Part shown: positions 18,899-27,711 of the stretch, piece by piece
Numbering within the stretch: position 1 is the first letter of the stretch
Layout: each line of letters opens with the position of its first letter
DNA from: Chitinophaga varians
GTDB lineage: Bacteria > Bacteroidota > Bacteroidia > Chitinophagales > Chitinophagaceae
Direction of reading: 5' to 3'
Assembly: GCF_012641275.1 (NCBI RefSeq)
Contig: NZ_JABAIA010000002.1
Span: 1,984,001 to 2,048,000 of the forward strand
DNA length: 64,000 bases
Translations under genes and position numbers: made by a program
Notes under the pieces: model-generated
What the model was told of the DNA's origin: nothing
Databases searched by the model: none
Seen by the model: only the letters and a program-made list of their open reading frames with translations

Positions 18899-19657
18899 GT
18901 GTCGGATAAACGATCATCAGCGGTTGTCAGCATTATTACGGTATGTTACAATGCAGGCAGGTTTATTGAAAGCACCATCAAAAGCGTGCTGTCACAGACG
19001 TACCCGCATATCGAATATATCATTATAGACGGTGCGTCGAAAGACAATACGCTGGAAGTGATAGCGCCATACCGCTCCCGCATCGCCCGCGTGGTATCAG
19101 AGAAAGACAACGGCCTGTATGATGCCATGAACAAAGGGATGCAGCTGGCTACCGGCGAATACCTGCTGTTCCTCAATGCAGACGATATCCTTGCGGATGA
19201 TACAGTGATCGAAAAAATGATGCACAGCTGCCCGGATGCAGACGTATATTACGGAGAGGCGATGTTCATCGATGAGCAGGGCAATGAACTGGGGCTGCGC
19301 TCTGAGCAAACGCCGCATAAAGTACCGGCGCAGCTCAACTGGAAAAGCCTGAAACATGGCATGGTGGTGTCTCATCAGGCATATATCATACGCCGGAAAC
19401 TGAGCCCGCTCTACGATCTGCAATATAAAGTATGCGCAGACATCGACTGGATGATCAGAACATTAAAGGCTTCCCGTCATATTTGCAATACACATATCAC
19501 TGTGTCGAAGTTCAGGGTGGGCGGCACTTCCAAGCAACGGCAACAGCTGGCATGGAAGGAGCGGTACAAAATACTGAGCCGGTATTACGGGCACATCCCT
19601 AATTTCACGCATCACCTGTTTATCGGGTTGCGGTATATCTTCTCGAAAAAATATTAA
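18899..19657 (+). CDS. Family 2 glycosyltransferase
   Basis: The 252-residue GT2 enzyme shows SIITVCYNA near the N-terminus, IIDGASKDNT, the LNADDIL metal site, and a late IDWMIR motif corresponding to the (E/D)D...R acceptor region. It starts with GTG at 18899, 10 bp after the aminotransferase stop; no ATG precedes the first beta strand. It is the last gene of the glycosylation cluster and may add the amino sugar made by the fdtA/fdtB pair. Confidence 0.88.
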   Translation: MSDKRSSAVVSIITVCYNAGRFIESTIKSVLSQTYPHIEYIIIDGASKDNTLEVIAPYRSRIARVVSEKDNGLYDAMNKGMQLATGEYLLFLNADDILADDTVIEKMMHSCPDADVYYGEAMFIDEQGNELGLRSEQTPHKVPAQLNWKSLKHGMVVSHQAYIIRRKLSPLYDLQYKVCADIDWMIRTLKASRHICNTHITVSKFRVGGTSKQRQQLAWKERYKILSRYYGHIPNFTHHLFIGLRYIFSKKY

Positions 19658-19671
19658 TTGTATTTCGCATA

Positions 19672-19691
19672 CCCAGGGCTGAAGCCCTGGG
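19672..19691. repeat. REP-like palindrome, copy 1
   Basis: This is a perfect 9-bp inverted repeat with a GA loop, CCCAGGGCTGAAGCCCTGGG, just after the glycosyltransferase stop. An exact second copy lies at 29540 and variants lie at 19825, about 29491 and 29798. Confidence 0.8.
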
Positions 19692-19824
19692 CTACGATGT
19701 GTTTCAGTTTCTTTTAACTTATGGTTTTTGAAGTTTACGCAGGAAGCAATTTAAGCCAGGTCTTGGGGTGGGGGTATTTGTAAACGCTGGAATTCATCAT
19801 CGAAAGAATCTTAAAACATATCGT

Positions 19825-19848
19825 TTCCCAGAGCTGAAGCCCTGGGAA
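19825..19848. repeat. REP-like palindrome, copy 2 (one mismatch)
   Basis: The same element as at 19672 with one arm mismatch (CAGAGCT against AGCCCTG), flanked by an extra TT/AA pair. It sits 153 bp from copy 1 in the same intergenic region. Confidence 0.75.
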
Positions 19849-19852
19849 CAAA

Positions 19853-19879
19853 AAAGGCAGGCCGTTTAGGCCTGCCTTT
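19853..19879. terminator. Terminator downstream of the YfhO gene
   Basis: An 11-bp perfect stem (AAAGGCAGGCC/GGCCTGCCTTT, loop GTTTA) lies just after the yfhO-like stop on the minus strand. An A run on the plus strand gives the U tract on that side. Confidence 0.88.
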
Positions 19880-19900
19880 CATATTTGTATTATGCAATGT

Positions 19901-22408
19901 TTACGCTGCTGGTTTCTCTTCTTTTTTACCCGCACCAATGATTTCCCATATAAACGATCCAATTACCACCAGTACCAGTACGATGGAGGTAACAGACGAA
20001 ATTTTCTGGGCTTTGTAGAAAGTGGCAGGCTCAAATTTCAGATCGATTTTATGCTGGCCGGCAGGTATTTTCAGGCCGCGCAGTGCATAGTCAACTCTGA
20101 CGATGTCTGTTTTCTTACCATCGATATATGCGTTCCAGCCAGCGGGGTAGTAGATCTCGGAGAATACGCCAAGACCTTCCTGTGCGTTGGTGGATGTATA
20201 TTCCAGGCTGTTGAGGCCATATTTGGTGAGTTTGATGGCAGCGCTGCTGTCTGTAGCGGCGGGCTGGTAGTTGGCACCCAGTTCTTTCGCAAAACGTTTG
20301 TCCACTACTGCGGAGTCTTTGGTGTGCAGGTAGTCCAGCGTTTTCATTTCCGTATTGGCATCAGGCGCCCATACGATACCTTTTACGAACCATGCGTTAC
20401 CGTTAGCGTCCGGGTTGCGTTGTGCTACAGGTTGACCGGTTTTCTGGTCCGGAACGATGAAGTACTTGGTGTTGAGCATGTTGAGCACGCCCATATTGTT
20501 TTTAGAGATCTGATGAGTGATCAGGTCCTGGTAAATCCACAGTTTAGCGGGGCTGTAGCCACCGATGTTTTTGTGGAAGTAAGAGGGGACAGCGTCATTA
20601 AACGGATCGGAGGTGAGGTTGAACACACGGTAGTACGGGTCCGGGTCCTGTTTAATTTGCAGGTCAGCTGCAGAAGGCTGGAAGGGCGCATTCATCACTG
20701 ATTCATCCACATAGCTGTCTTTACCGAGGTAGTTACGGTCTACCTGTATCAGGTCTATTGCTACTGCGGCTACGATGATCAATGCGGCAGGTTGCCATTT
20801 CAGTTTATCTTTCAGGTAGGCCCAGATAGCGGCGGCGGCGATCAGGATAAACACCAGTGAGCGGATGCTGTCTTTCAGCAGCAGGGAGCTACGGTCTTTT
20901 TCCAGTGCGCGGATCATCAGTTGCGCGTTTTCTTTGCCACCCAGCATCTGCGCGAAGTAACCGAGCATGGTTTCGTCGCTGTGGCCGCTGAAATTCATGA
21001 ACATGCTGCCGAGGATACCGACTACAATGACGATACCACCGGTGATGTAAGTGGCCTGTTTCAGTTTTTTCAGTAGTACGTCTTTGCTGTGCTTGCCGTT
21101 GGCCACTTCCTGCAGTGCCCAGCAGGCCAGTATTACAAACGTGAGCGAAGGCAGTACCAGCGCTTGTGCCGGTGCTCTGAATTTATTGTACAGTGGCAGG
21201 TGATAAAAGAGGAAGTCGTTGATAAAGCCGAAGTTTTTGCCCCATGCGAGGATAAAGCCCACGATGGTAACGGCGAGCAACCACCATTTATGCCAGCTGT
21301 CCACTACCAGCAGCGAGAGGATGAACAGGAAACAGATGATAGCGCCTACGTATACGGGGCCGGAGGTTCCTTTTTCCTGTGCGCCGTAGTAGAGCGGGAA
21401 TTTCATCTGGTCCATATATTGTTCCACCTGGGCGGCGGGAGCGCCGAGGCTGACCATTTGTTCGTACACATGGGAGCCGGTGCCCAGTTTCTGGCCGGAG
21501 GAGTTGCCTACATAGCCAGGGATCATAAAGGTGAGGGATTCACCGACGCCATAGCTCCATTCAAAAGCATAGTCTTTGTCCAGGCCGGTGGATTTATTTT
21601 CTTTCGCGTCTTCTTTGCCCAGGGTGAGTTCGGACTTGCTGCCGCGCATGGTATAGTCGGTGTATTCCTTTACGGGAAGCAGGTTGTCTGCGGCGGGCAG
21701 TACGCCTATGATGCCGGCGATGGCCAGCAGCACAGACGCTTTGAAGAACTGCGGTATTGTCTTCGTTTTATACGCGTGGATAAACGCACCTGCTACCAGT
21801 ATGAGTATCATGATCAGGGTGTAATAGATCATTTGCAGGTGGTTGTTGTAGATGAGTAGGCCGGTAGCGATAGCGGTGAGGCCAAAGCCGCCGATCAGGC
21901 GTCCGCGGTAGGTGAGTATGATACCGGCCAGTACTGCGGGCATCAGGGCGATGTCGTACATTTTGGTGATGTGCCCTACATCGATGAGGATCACATTGTA
22001 GGAGCAGAAGGCAAAAGCGATGGCGCCCAATATCCGTATCCAGTATTTAAAGTCCAGGATACAGGCGAGGAGGTACATGCTGATCATAGCGAGGAACAGC
22101 ATGTTAACAGGGGAGGGTAGGCCGAGCGTAACCAATTTGTTGACGAAGGTGAGCGCATTTTTGCCGGGGCCTGTGTAGATCACATAGGAAGGCATCCCGG
22201 AGAACATGCTGTTAGTCCACAAGGGGGCTTCACCCGTCGCTTCGTAAAAGTCTCTCGCCTCTTTGGCCATTCCGTTTACGCTCATCATGTCGCTCTGGTT
22301 TACTATCTTGCCTTCCAATACAGGAGAGCAGTAAACCGTTGCCAGCAATATAAAGATGCCAATTGCTGCCAGATGCGGAAGAATGGCTTTTAGCCAGTTT
22401 TGCTTCAT
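19901..22408 (-). CDS. YfhO family membrane protein
   Basis: This 835-residue polytopic membrane protein has about a dozen or more hydrophobic segments and a soluble C-terminal region (about 590-800) ending in a last membrane helix and a Lys/Glu-rich tail. The N-terminal ILLATVYCSPVLEGK and the YPAGWNAYIDGK segment near the C-terminus are typical of Bacteroidota YfhO proteins. The family is related to GT-C glycosyltransferases and is linked to glycosylation of cell-surface polymers. Its position beside the polysaccharide cluster fits this. Confidence 0.88.
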   Translation of the reverse strand: MKQNWLKAILPHLAAIGIFILLATVYCSPVLEGKIVNQSDMMSVNGMAKEARDFYEATGEAPLWTNSMFSGMPSYVIYTGPGKNALTFVNKLVTLGLPSPVNMLFLAMISMYLLACILDFKYWIRILGAIAFAFCSYNVILIDVGHITKMYDIALMPAVLAGIILTYRGRLIGGFGLTAIATGLLIYNNHLQMIYYTLIMILILVAGAFIHAYKTKTIPQFFKASVLLAIAGIIGVLPAADNLLPVKEYTDYTMRGSKSELTLGKEDAKENKSTGLDKDYAFEWSYGVGESLTFMIPGYVGNSSGQKLGTGSHVYEQMVSLGAPAAQVEQYMDQMKFPLYYGAQEKGTSGPVYVGAIICFLFILSLLVVDSWHKWWLLAVTIVGFILAWGKNFGFINDFLFYHLPLYNKFRAPAQALVLPSLTFVILACWALQEVANGKHSKDVLLKKLKQATYITGGIVIVVGILGSMFMNFSGHSDETMLGYFAQMLGGKENAQLMIRALEKDRSSLLLKDSIRSLVFILIAAAAIWAYLKDKLKWQPAALIIVAAVAIDLIQVDRNYLGKDSYVDESVMNAPFQPSAADLQIKQDPDPYYRVFNLTSDPFNDAVPSYFHKNIGGYSPAKLWIYQDLITHQISKNNMGVLNMLNTKYFIVPDQKTGQPVAQRNPDANGNAWFVKGIVWAPDANTEMKTLDYLHTKDSAVVDKRFAKELGANYQPAATDSSAAIKLTKYGLNSLEYTSTNAQEGLGVFSEIYYPAGWNAYIDGKKTDIVRVDYALRGLKIPAGQHKIDLKFEPATFYKAQKISSVTSIVLVLVVIGSFIWEIIGAGKKEEKPAA

Positions 22409-22436
22409 CGGATATCTTGTATTTAGTTTTAAAGGA

Positions 22437-22468
22437 ACAAAAATAACTGTAATTTATCCGAAATTTCA
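22437..22468 (-). promoter_or_regulatory. Candidate promoter of the YfhO gene
   Basis: Read on the minus strand there is a TTG at 22466-22468 and a TATTTTTG box at 22437-22444, separated by 21 bp. This fits the Bacteroidota TTTG/TAnnTTTG pattern, 29 bp upstream of the ATG. Confidence 0.5.
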
Positions 22469-22470
22469 AT

Positions 22471-22752
22471 ATGCGCTGGATTCGATTTGTGTTAAAATTT
22501 GTATTTATCTGCAACCTGTGCTTTATTTTGGGGCAGTTGCTCCGGATCACCGCATATGACCACAGGCTGGACATAATAGTGGAACATGTGCTGGTATTGG
22601 GCGTGGGCGTGGCGTTTCCTTTGAATCTGGCCGTATGTCTGATCGCCGCGGTATTGCTGATGTTAAAAAAAATACAGTGGAAACAGTTACCGCCGTGGTT
22701 ATTCCTGTGTAATGTAGGTATTTTAATATTTCAACTTATAGTCTCTTATTAA
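22471..22752 (+). CDS. Small membrane protein, unknown function
   Basis: The 93-residue protein has three hydrophobic segments, at about residues 5-24, 37-64 and 75-92, joined by short basic or polar loops. No family is recognised. It lies 1 bp before the queuosine-precursor transporter gene in the same direction, so the two are very likely cotranscribed. The start used gives a complete first membrane segment. Confidence 0.65.
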   Translation: MRWIRFVLKFVFICNLCFILGQLLRITAYDHRLDIIVEHVLVLGVGVAFPLNLAVCLIAAVLLMLKKIQWKQLPPWLFLCNVGILIFQLIVSY

Positions 22753-22753
22753 A

Positions 22754-23563
22754 ATGGTCAAGCAACTACTAAATGATAAGCCTACACGGCTTTTTGTCAT
22801 ATTTGCCAGCTTTTTTGTAGCCAACGCGCTGATCGCGGAATGCATCGGCGGCAAATTGTTTTCGCTGGAACGCCTGTTCGGATTGCCTGTGCATACCTTT
22901 TCCCTGTTTGGGGAGAGCGGGTTGTCCTACACCTTGACGGCCGGTGTGTTATTGTGGCCGCTGGAGTTTGTGATGACAGATATTGTGAATGAGTTTTACG
23001 GGCCGGTAGCGGTGCGTCGTATCTCGTATACAGCGGTAGCGCTGATTTCCTATGCTTTCCTGATGTTTTTTGTGGCGATGAGAGTGCCGGCAGACAGCTG
23101 GTGGATAGGCAGCAGCAGCACTGAAGGCGTGCCCGACATGCAGAAAGCGTTTGTGGGGATTTTCGGGCAGGGGATGTGGATCATCCTGGGTAGCCTGTCG
23201 GCCTTCCTGGTAAGCCAGATCGTGGATGTGACCGTGTTTCACCGGATAAAAAAACGTACCGGCGAAAAACATGTATGGTTACGTGCCACGGGGTCTACCA
23301 TTGTATCTCAGCTGGTAGACAGTTTCATTGTATTGTTTATTGCGTTTAAGGTGGGCAAGGACTGGAGCTGGCAGCGGGTGTTGGCCATTTGTATGGTGAA
23401 CTACAGTTATAAATTCGTAGTGGCGGTAGCGTTAACGCCGCTCATCTATCTGCTGGAACACCGCATCGTGCGTTACCTCGGCCATGATACGGCTGCCCGT
23501 ATGAAAGCGGCCGCCATGGGCAAAGACGAAATGCCGGTCATGGACGTGGTGCCGCACGATTAA
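22754..23563 (+). CDS. Queuosine precursor transporter (YhhQ/VUT family)
   Basis: The 269-residue protein has about six membrane segments and the YhhQ-family pattern: NALIAECIGGKLF early, LLWPLEFVMTDIVNEFYG near residue 80, and SQLVDSFIVLFIAF in the second half. Family members import queuine or preQ1-type precursors for tRNA modification. The ATG follows 1 bp after the small membrane protein stop. The 3' end overlaps the convergent NUDIX gene by 4 bp. Confidence 0.9.
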   Translation: MVKQLLNDKPTRLFVIFASFFVANALIAECIGGKLFSLERLFGLPVHTFSLFGESGLSYTLTAGVLLWPLEFVMTDIVNEFYGPVAVRRISYTAVALISYAFLMFFVAMRVPADSWWIGSSSTEGVPDMQKAFVGIFGQGMWIILGSLSAFLVSQIVDVTVFHRIKKRTGEKHVWLRATGSTIVSQLVDSFIVLFIAFKVGKDWSWQRVLAICMVNYSYKFVVAVALTPLIYLLEHRIVRYLGHDTAARMKAAAMGKDEMPVMDVVPHD

Positions 23564-24012
23564 TAGCGTGCTTTCACCATATCTGCCACCACTTTATCGA
23601 TCGGGAGGGTAACGGCTTCGGCTGAAAACTCCTCCCAGTCGATCCAACGTGCGTATTCTACTTCAGATACCCCTTCCGGTACCTTGAAATCAAATGGTTT
23701 GTTGAGCACCTGTGCGGTAAAGGGAGACAATGGTTCTACCAGGTAATAAATGGAGATGATCTGTGTTTCGTTGTCGAATGCGGAGATCTGAAAAAAATCA
23801 GTGGTATAAATATGCTCTACTACACGGACATCCTGTGCCAGTTCCTCGCGCCACTCCCGTACCATGCACTCCAGTGTGCCTTCCCCGAATTCCAGCCCGC
23901 CGCCGGGAAATTTGGTATAGTAACCGCCCCGGATATATTCGTCTGTTACCAGTACCTGTTTACGGTCATTGATCATAATGCCGTAAACACGTACGTTGAA
24001 TCCTGTTTGCAT
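23560..24012 (-). CDS. NUDIX hydrolase
   Basis: The protein has about 150 residues and a canonical Nudix box: GGGLEFGEG followed by REWREEL, giving the G-x5-E-x7-R-E-x-x-E-E-L pattern. The frame is open to 24069, but ATG 24012 (MQTGFNV) is the natural start because it leads straight into the first beta strand and leaves a 4-bp gap from the methyltransferase stop at 24017. The nucleotide-diphosphate substrate is unknown. Confidence 0.88.
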   Translation of the reverse strand: MQTGFNVRVYGIMINDRKQVLVTDEYIRGGYYTKFPGGGLEFGEGTLECMVREWREELAQDVRVVEHIYTTDFFQISAFDNETQIISIYYLVEPLSPFTAQVLNKPFDFKVPEGVSEVEYARWIDWEEFSAEAVTLPIDKVVADMVKARY

Positions 24013-24016
24013 ATGC

Positions 24017-24658
24017 CTATTTAACAGCGTCGATGATGATGGAAGTATAGACCGGCTTGCCGCCCACATTTCTTTGGTCGTAACGGATAGAGCGGTGTAT
24101 CATGCCATCGGATTTGTTCCATTCATTGGCATGGAACTGTCCAGCTTCGTCATAATATTCCAGCAGCTTCACTTTAAAGCCGGCTTCCGTCAGCAGTTGG
24201 CTCATGAGCTTGTAGGTGTAGAGGACTTTATGGTCGTCTGCGCCCCAGCCTGCGCCACCGGGCTTTACATTGTTGATATAATCAGCGTCCGGATGGAAAC
24301 CATCAGGAACGGCTATACGCAGATAACCACCTGGTTTAAGGTAGCGGTAGCAGGTACGTGCGCCGGTGAGGCCCTGTTCGTACGTGAGGTGTTCCCACAC
24401 GTGCTCAGCCAGGAAAACGGACACGGATGCATCGGGAATATATTTGTTCCAGGAATCCGGGTCCAGCAGGTTGAACTGCTCCACTTCCGTAGGAATCCAT
24501 CCCTGTTCAAACACGGAACTGGCGCCGATAACCAGTTTCCAGTCTTTGGTATCTTTAAGTGCTTTTATCAGTTTCTTTTCTGCGGCGGCGGCTTTCATGG
24601 CGTTGTAGCCACTCAGCGCTTTGGCTTTTCGTATGATATTTTTTAACAGAGCTGCCAT
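24017..24658 (-). CDS. SAM-dependent methyltransferase
   Basis: The 213-residue class I methyltransferase of the type 11 group has an atypical early glycine loop (LVIGASS) and the core pattern LAEHVWEHLTYEQG, followed by YLKPGGYLRIAVPDG, which marks the fold. Related proteins are found with LPS/EPS gene clusters. The NUDIX gene follows after 4 bp on the same strand. The substrate is unknown. Confidence 0.82.
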   Translation of the reverse strand: MAALLKNIIRKAKALSGYNAMKAAAAEKKLIKALKDTKDWKLVIGASSVFEQGWIPTEVEQFNLLDPDSWNKYIPDASVSVFLAEHVWEHLTYEQGLTGARTCYRYLKPGGYLRIAVPDGFHPDADYINNVKPGGAGWGADDHKVLYTYKLMSQLLTEAGFKVKLLEYYDEAGQFHANEWNKSDGMIHRSIRYDQRNVGGKPVYTSIIIDAVK

Positions 24659-24721
24659 GGGCGGAGATCAGGTTATAAATTTAGTCCGGGTGTAAATATA
24701 ACAGAATAAAGTAAGAATACA

Positions 24722-27667
24722 CTACAATAAGAGGGTCACCGTGCCCTTCAGCAGTTTTTCCTGGCCCAGCATGTTACGATAACGGACATGGTACACATAA
24801 GCGCCCACCGGCTGCAATTGCCCGTGGAACGTGCCATCCCAGCCTCTTTTAGGATCTGTTGTTAAAAATATACATTCTCCCCAGCGGTTATAAATGCTGA
24901 ATTCTACCAGCTGCTGACCGTGATAATTAACAATTCTGAAAATATCATTTTTCCCGTCTCCATTAGGTGAGAACGCATTCGGCAGGAATAGTTCCGGGGA
25001 ACATTCTGTTACCGTGACCCGGGACGTTCCGGAACCGCATTTGTTTTTAACGGTCACTTCATAACGGCCCGGCTGATGTGCCGTGAAAGTAGGGCGTGTA
25101 GAGCCATCCTGCCACAGGTAGCTGTCAAATCCCGCTCCGGGCGAAAAGACAATAGGCTTATTATCAAACAGGCAGGTGTCTGCCCCCAGGTTGATCATCG
25201 GTGGATACATCACCTTCACTTTTGTATGAAAGAGGCTGTCGCAGCCCAGCCAGGTAGTATAGCGAACGGTGTAGTCGCCGGCTTGTGTGACCATGGTGCC
25301 ATCCTGCAAACGAACGGAAGCGCCCTTGCAAATTTCCTGTGTATCATAAAACCGGTAAACGGGCGCATCGGTGAGGACGGTGGTAATAATGCTGTCGCAG
25401 CCATGAACAGACCGCAGCTGCGAGGTATATGTTCCGGCCTGGGTGACCGTCTTGTTATCGGGCAGACGATACGGCGTACCAGGGCAGTGTATTTTATCTT
25501 CCGTTACGGCATAGGTGTCCCATACAGTAAGGGTGGTCGTGATAATACTGTCGCAACGCCGGGTGGTCTGCAAGTGGGAGGTATATACGCCCGCTACTTT
25601 TGTACTGCGGCCGTCCGGCAACAGATAACTGTCTCCCTTGCAAATACCGGCTTCTTTACTGATCTGATAGTCGGGATAATAAACAACATGGGTATGGATG
25701 ATGCTATCGCAGCCATGTTGCGATAACAGCGTGGAGGTGTAGTCTCCGGGAAGTGTCACTGTTCTTCCGTCAGGGAGGATGATCGACGCGTTTTTACACA
25801 TGCCGGTATCCACATTGGTATTATAAATCTGATTGGTCAGGATGGTCGTGGTGATAATACTGTCGCAACCGCCAACAGCGCGAAGCAAGGATGTGTATAT
25901 GCCGGCGGTATTTACGACGCGCCCGTCGGGAAGCGTATAGGACTTGCCATTACACAATATTTGTGTTTCAGCAGTCTGAAGGGCTGGTAAGACCGTGAGA
26001 TGCGTATGGATAAGGCTATCGCAGCCGTATACGGTACTAAATTTACTGGTATAGTCACCACTAATGCTAACCAGTCGGCCATCGGGCAGTTTAAAAACAG
26101 TATTTTGACAGACGCTGGTGTCAACATCAACAGCGTACGGCTGATTGATGGTAACGGTGGTGGTGATGATACTATCGCAGCCCGCTTTGTTTTTCAGGTT
26201 GCTGGTGTATATGCCGGCGGTTTTAATGATGCGTCCGTCGGGTAGCGTGTAGGCGTTATTGTTACACAGGCTGATTGCTTCGCTGTGAAGATCGGGCTTT
26301 ACAATATGGACCACACGGCTGACGGTATTGTTATGACACGGGCCTGTTGTTTTCAGGGTAACGGTATAACTGCCTGCCAGGGCGTAGGTATGCGTGGGTT
26401 GTGTGGCGGTGGAAGTCTGGCCATCGCCGAAATCCCAGTTGATGGTCGTGATATTGGCAGTGCTGTTGGGCGTGAACTGTGTGACGGCGTTCAGGCAGGT
26501 GTCTTTCACGGTAAAGCTGTTGGCGTCATACACATAGTTGCTCATCAGGGTGGGCAGGCCCAGTTTGGCGCCGGAGGGGCGCACGCTCAGGGCGCTTTCC
26601 TGGAAATTGCAGGCTAGTCCGGGCACGTCGGGATTATGAATGATACTGATAGCATTGGCGGCTATATCATAACCTGCTTCTCCGGCCACATATATCTGTC
26701 CGTCAGGCGCCAGTTGCAGCGATCCGTAGTTGATGGTGGGAGAGTGGCTGATCAGTACACGGGACGCGTTGATGTTGGTAGCGGTAAGATCGAACTGGAA
26801 GAGGTCCCGGCCATTGGTGGCGGTGACGTAGATGAGTTTGCCACCGGGGGCGTATTCCATGCCGTAGCCCTGATTGAGATTGTCCAGTGCCGCTACGGGG
26901 CCGGTGATGGCGCCGGTCTGGTTGTTGAACCTGAAAATTTCCGTGGTAGAGGTGGTGGAGGTACTGGTATTACCTTTTACGTGGGTGAGCCATTGCCCGT
27001 CCGGGGATACTTTCAGGCAGCCAATGGTTTCCCAGCCGCCGTCGTCGGCGATAGGCAGTCCGACGTTGTATATCGTGGGGGTGCCTATGCCTGTTGCCGT
27101 GAGTGGCCATACGTAGAAGCTGTTATTGCCTTTGGAATGGGAGATGACCCAAAAGTCGGTATTGTTACAGTGTTTGGTGGCCATGACCTTTTCCGTGCTC
27201 AGGTTGTTGGGGATCAGGGAGATGTTTTTGGAAGCGGCCACAATATCCCCCAGGCCATTGTTCAACGACATATTTACCAGCGAGCTGCGCATGCCGCTAC
27301 CTTCAGCAGACGTGAAGACATAGTATTGTCCGGGATGGCCGGGGAAAGGAACTGCAATGGCCGACTGGCTGGCGGTGTAATTGCCCTGAAGGCCATAGCC
27401 GTTAGGCATTACATTATGGGAGGCATCCCAGACCTTTGTGCCTTCTGTATAGAACAGCAGTTTACCGTTGGCGTCGGACACGGTGGCCACACCCTCGCGG
27501 GTCTTCAGCTTACCATCCAGCAACAGTTTGGGAGGAAGCGTATTAAAATCAAGACCGGCATAATCGCCAAAATACCAGATGTTGCCCTCTTTCTGGGCGG
27601 TGCTGGTGAGTGGTTGACAGATCACCCATATGAGCAGGGTGATACAACAGATGAAACGAACAGACAT
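24722..27667 (-). CDS. T9SS type B secreted protein with PKD domain and seven 52-residue repeats
   Basis: The 981-residue surface protein has an N-terminal signal peptide and a beta-propeller-like region with WYFGDYAGLDF near the start (about residues 30-380). A PKD domain follows (INWDFGDGQT, about 385-455). Seven tandem 52-residue repeats occupy residues 465-821; each carries LPDGR-type and GCDSI motifs and two cysteines. The C-terminal CHU_C/gliding-type domain from about residue 890 has LPNAFSPNGDGKNDIF and YNRWGE, the marker of type B T9SS substrates. It probably acts in adhesion or gliding. Confidence 0.9.
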   Translation of the reverse strand: MSVRFICCITLLIWVICQPLTSTAQKEGNIWYFGDYAGLDFNTLPPKLLLDGKLKTREGVATVSDANGKLLFYTEGTKVWDASHNVMPNGYGLQGNYTASQSAIAVPFPGHPGQYYVFTSAEGSGMRSSLVNMSLNNGLGDIVAASKNISLIPNNLSTEKVMATKHCNNTDFWVISHSKGNNSFYVWPLTATGIGTPTIYNVGLPIADDGGWETIGCLKVSPDGQWLTHVKGNTSTSTTSTTEIFRFNNQTGAITGPVAALDNLNQGYGMEYAPGGKLIYVTATNGRDLFQFDLTATNINASRVLISHSPTINYGSLQLAPDGQIYVAGEAGYDIAANAISIIHNPDVPGLACNFQESALSVRPSGAKLGLPTLMSNYVYDANSFTVKDTCLNAVTQFTPNSTANITTINWDFGDGQTSTATQPTHTYALAGSYTVTLKTTGPCHNNTVSRVVHIVKPDLHSEAISLCNNNAYTLPDGRIIKTAGIYTSNLKNKAGCDSIITTTVTINQPYAVDVDTSVCQNTVFKLPDGRLVSISGDYTSKFSTVYGCDSLIHTHLTVLPALQTAETQILCNGKSYTLPDGRVVNTAGIYTSLLRAVGGCDSIITTTILTNQIYNTNVDTGMCKNASIILPDGRTVTLPGDYTSTLLSQHGCDSIIHTHVVYYPDYQISKEAGICKGDSYLLPDGRSTKVAGVYTSHLQTTRRCDSIITTTLTVWDTYAVTEDKIHCPGTPYRLPDNKTVTQAGTYTSQLRSVHGCDSIITTVLTDAPVYRFYDTQEICKGASVRLQDGTMVTQAGDYTVRYTTWLGCDSLFHTKVKVMYPPMINLGADTCLFDNKPIVFSPGAGFDSYLWQDGSTRPTFTAHQPGRYEVTVKNKCGSGTSRVTVTECSPELFLPNAFSPNGDGKNDIFRIVNYHGQQLVEFSIYNRWGECIFLTTDPKRGWDGTFHGQLQPVGAYVYHVRYRNMLGQEKLLKGTVTLLL
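25205..26275 (-). repeat. Seven tandem 156-bp coding repeats
   Basis: These encode the seven 52-residue units of the T9SS protein (the last is clipped to 45). Units alternate between an ITTT type (1, 3, 5, 6) and an IHTH-like type (2, 4, 7), which suggests growth by duplication of a two-unit block. Confidence 0.85.
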
Positions 27668-27711
27668 AGGTTGTATAGGGAATAAAAGCTACTGTATAGC
27701 AATATACGATG

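Noticed and set aside
26636..27685. 349-codon plus-strand ORF opposite the T9SS protein
   Set aside because: It is a shadow of the opposite coding strand without any domain signature.
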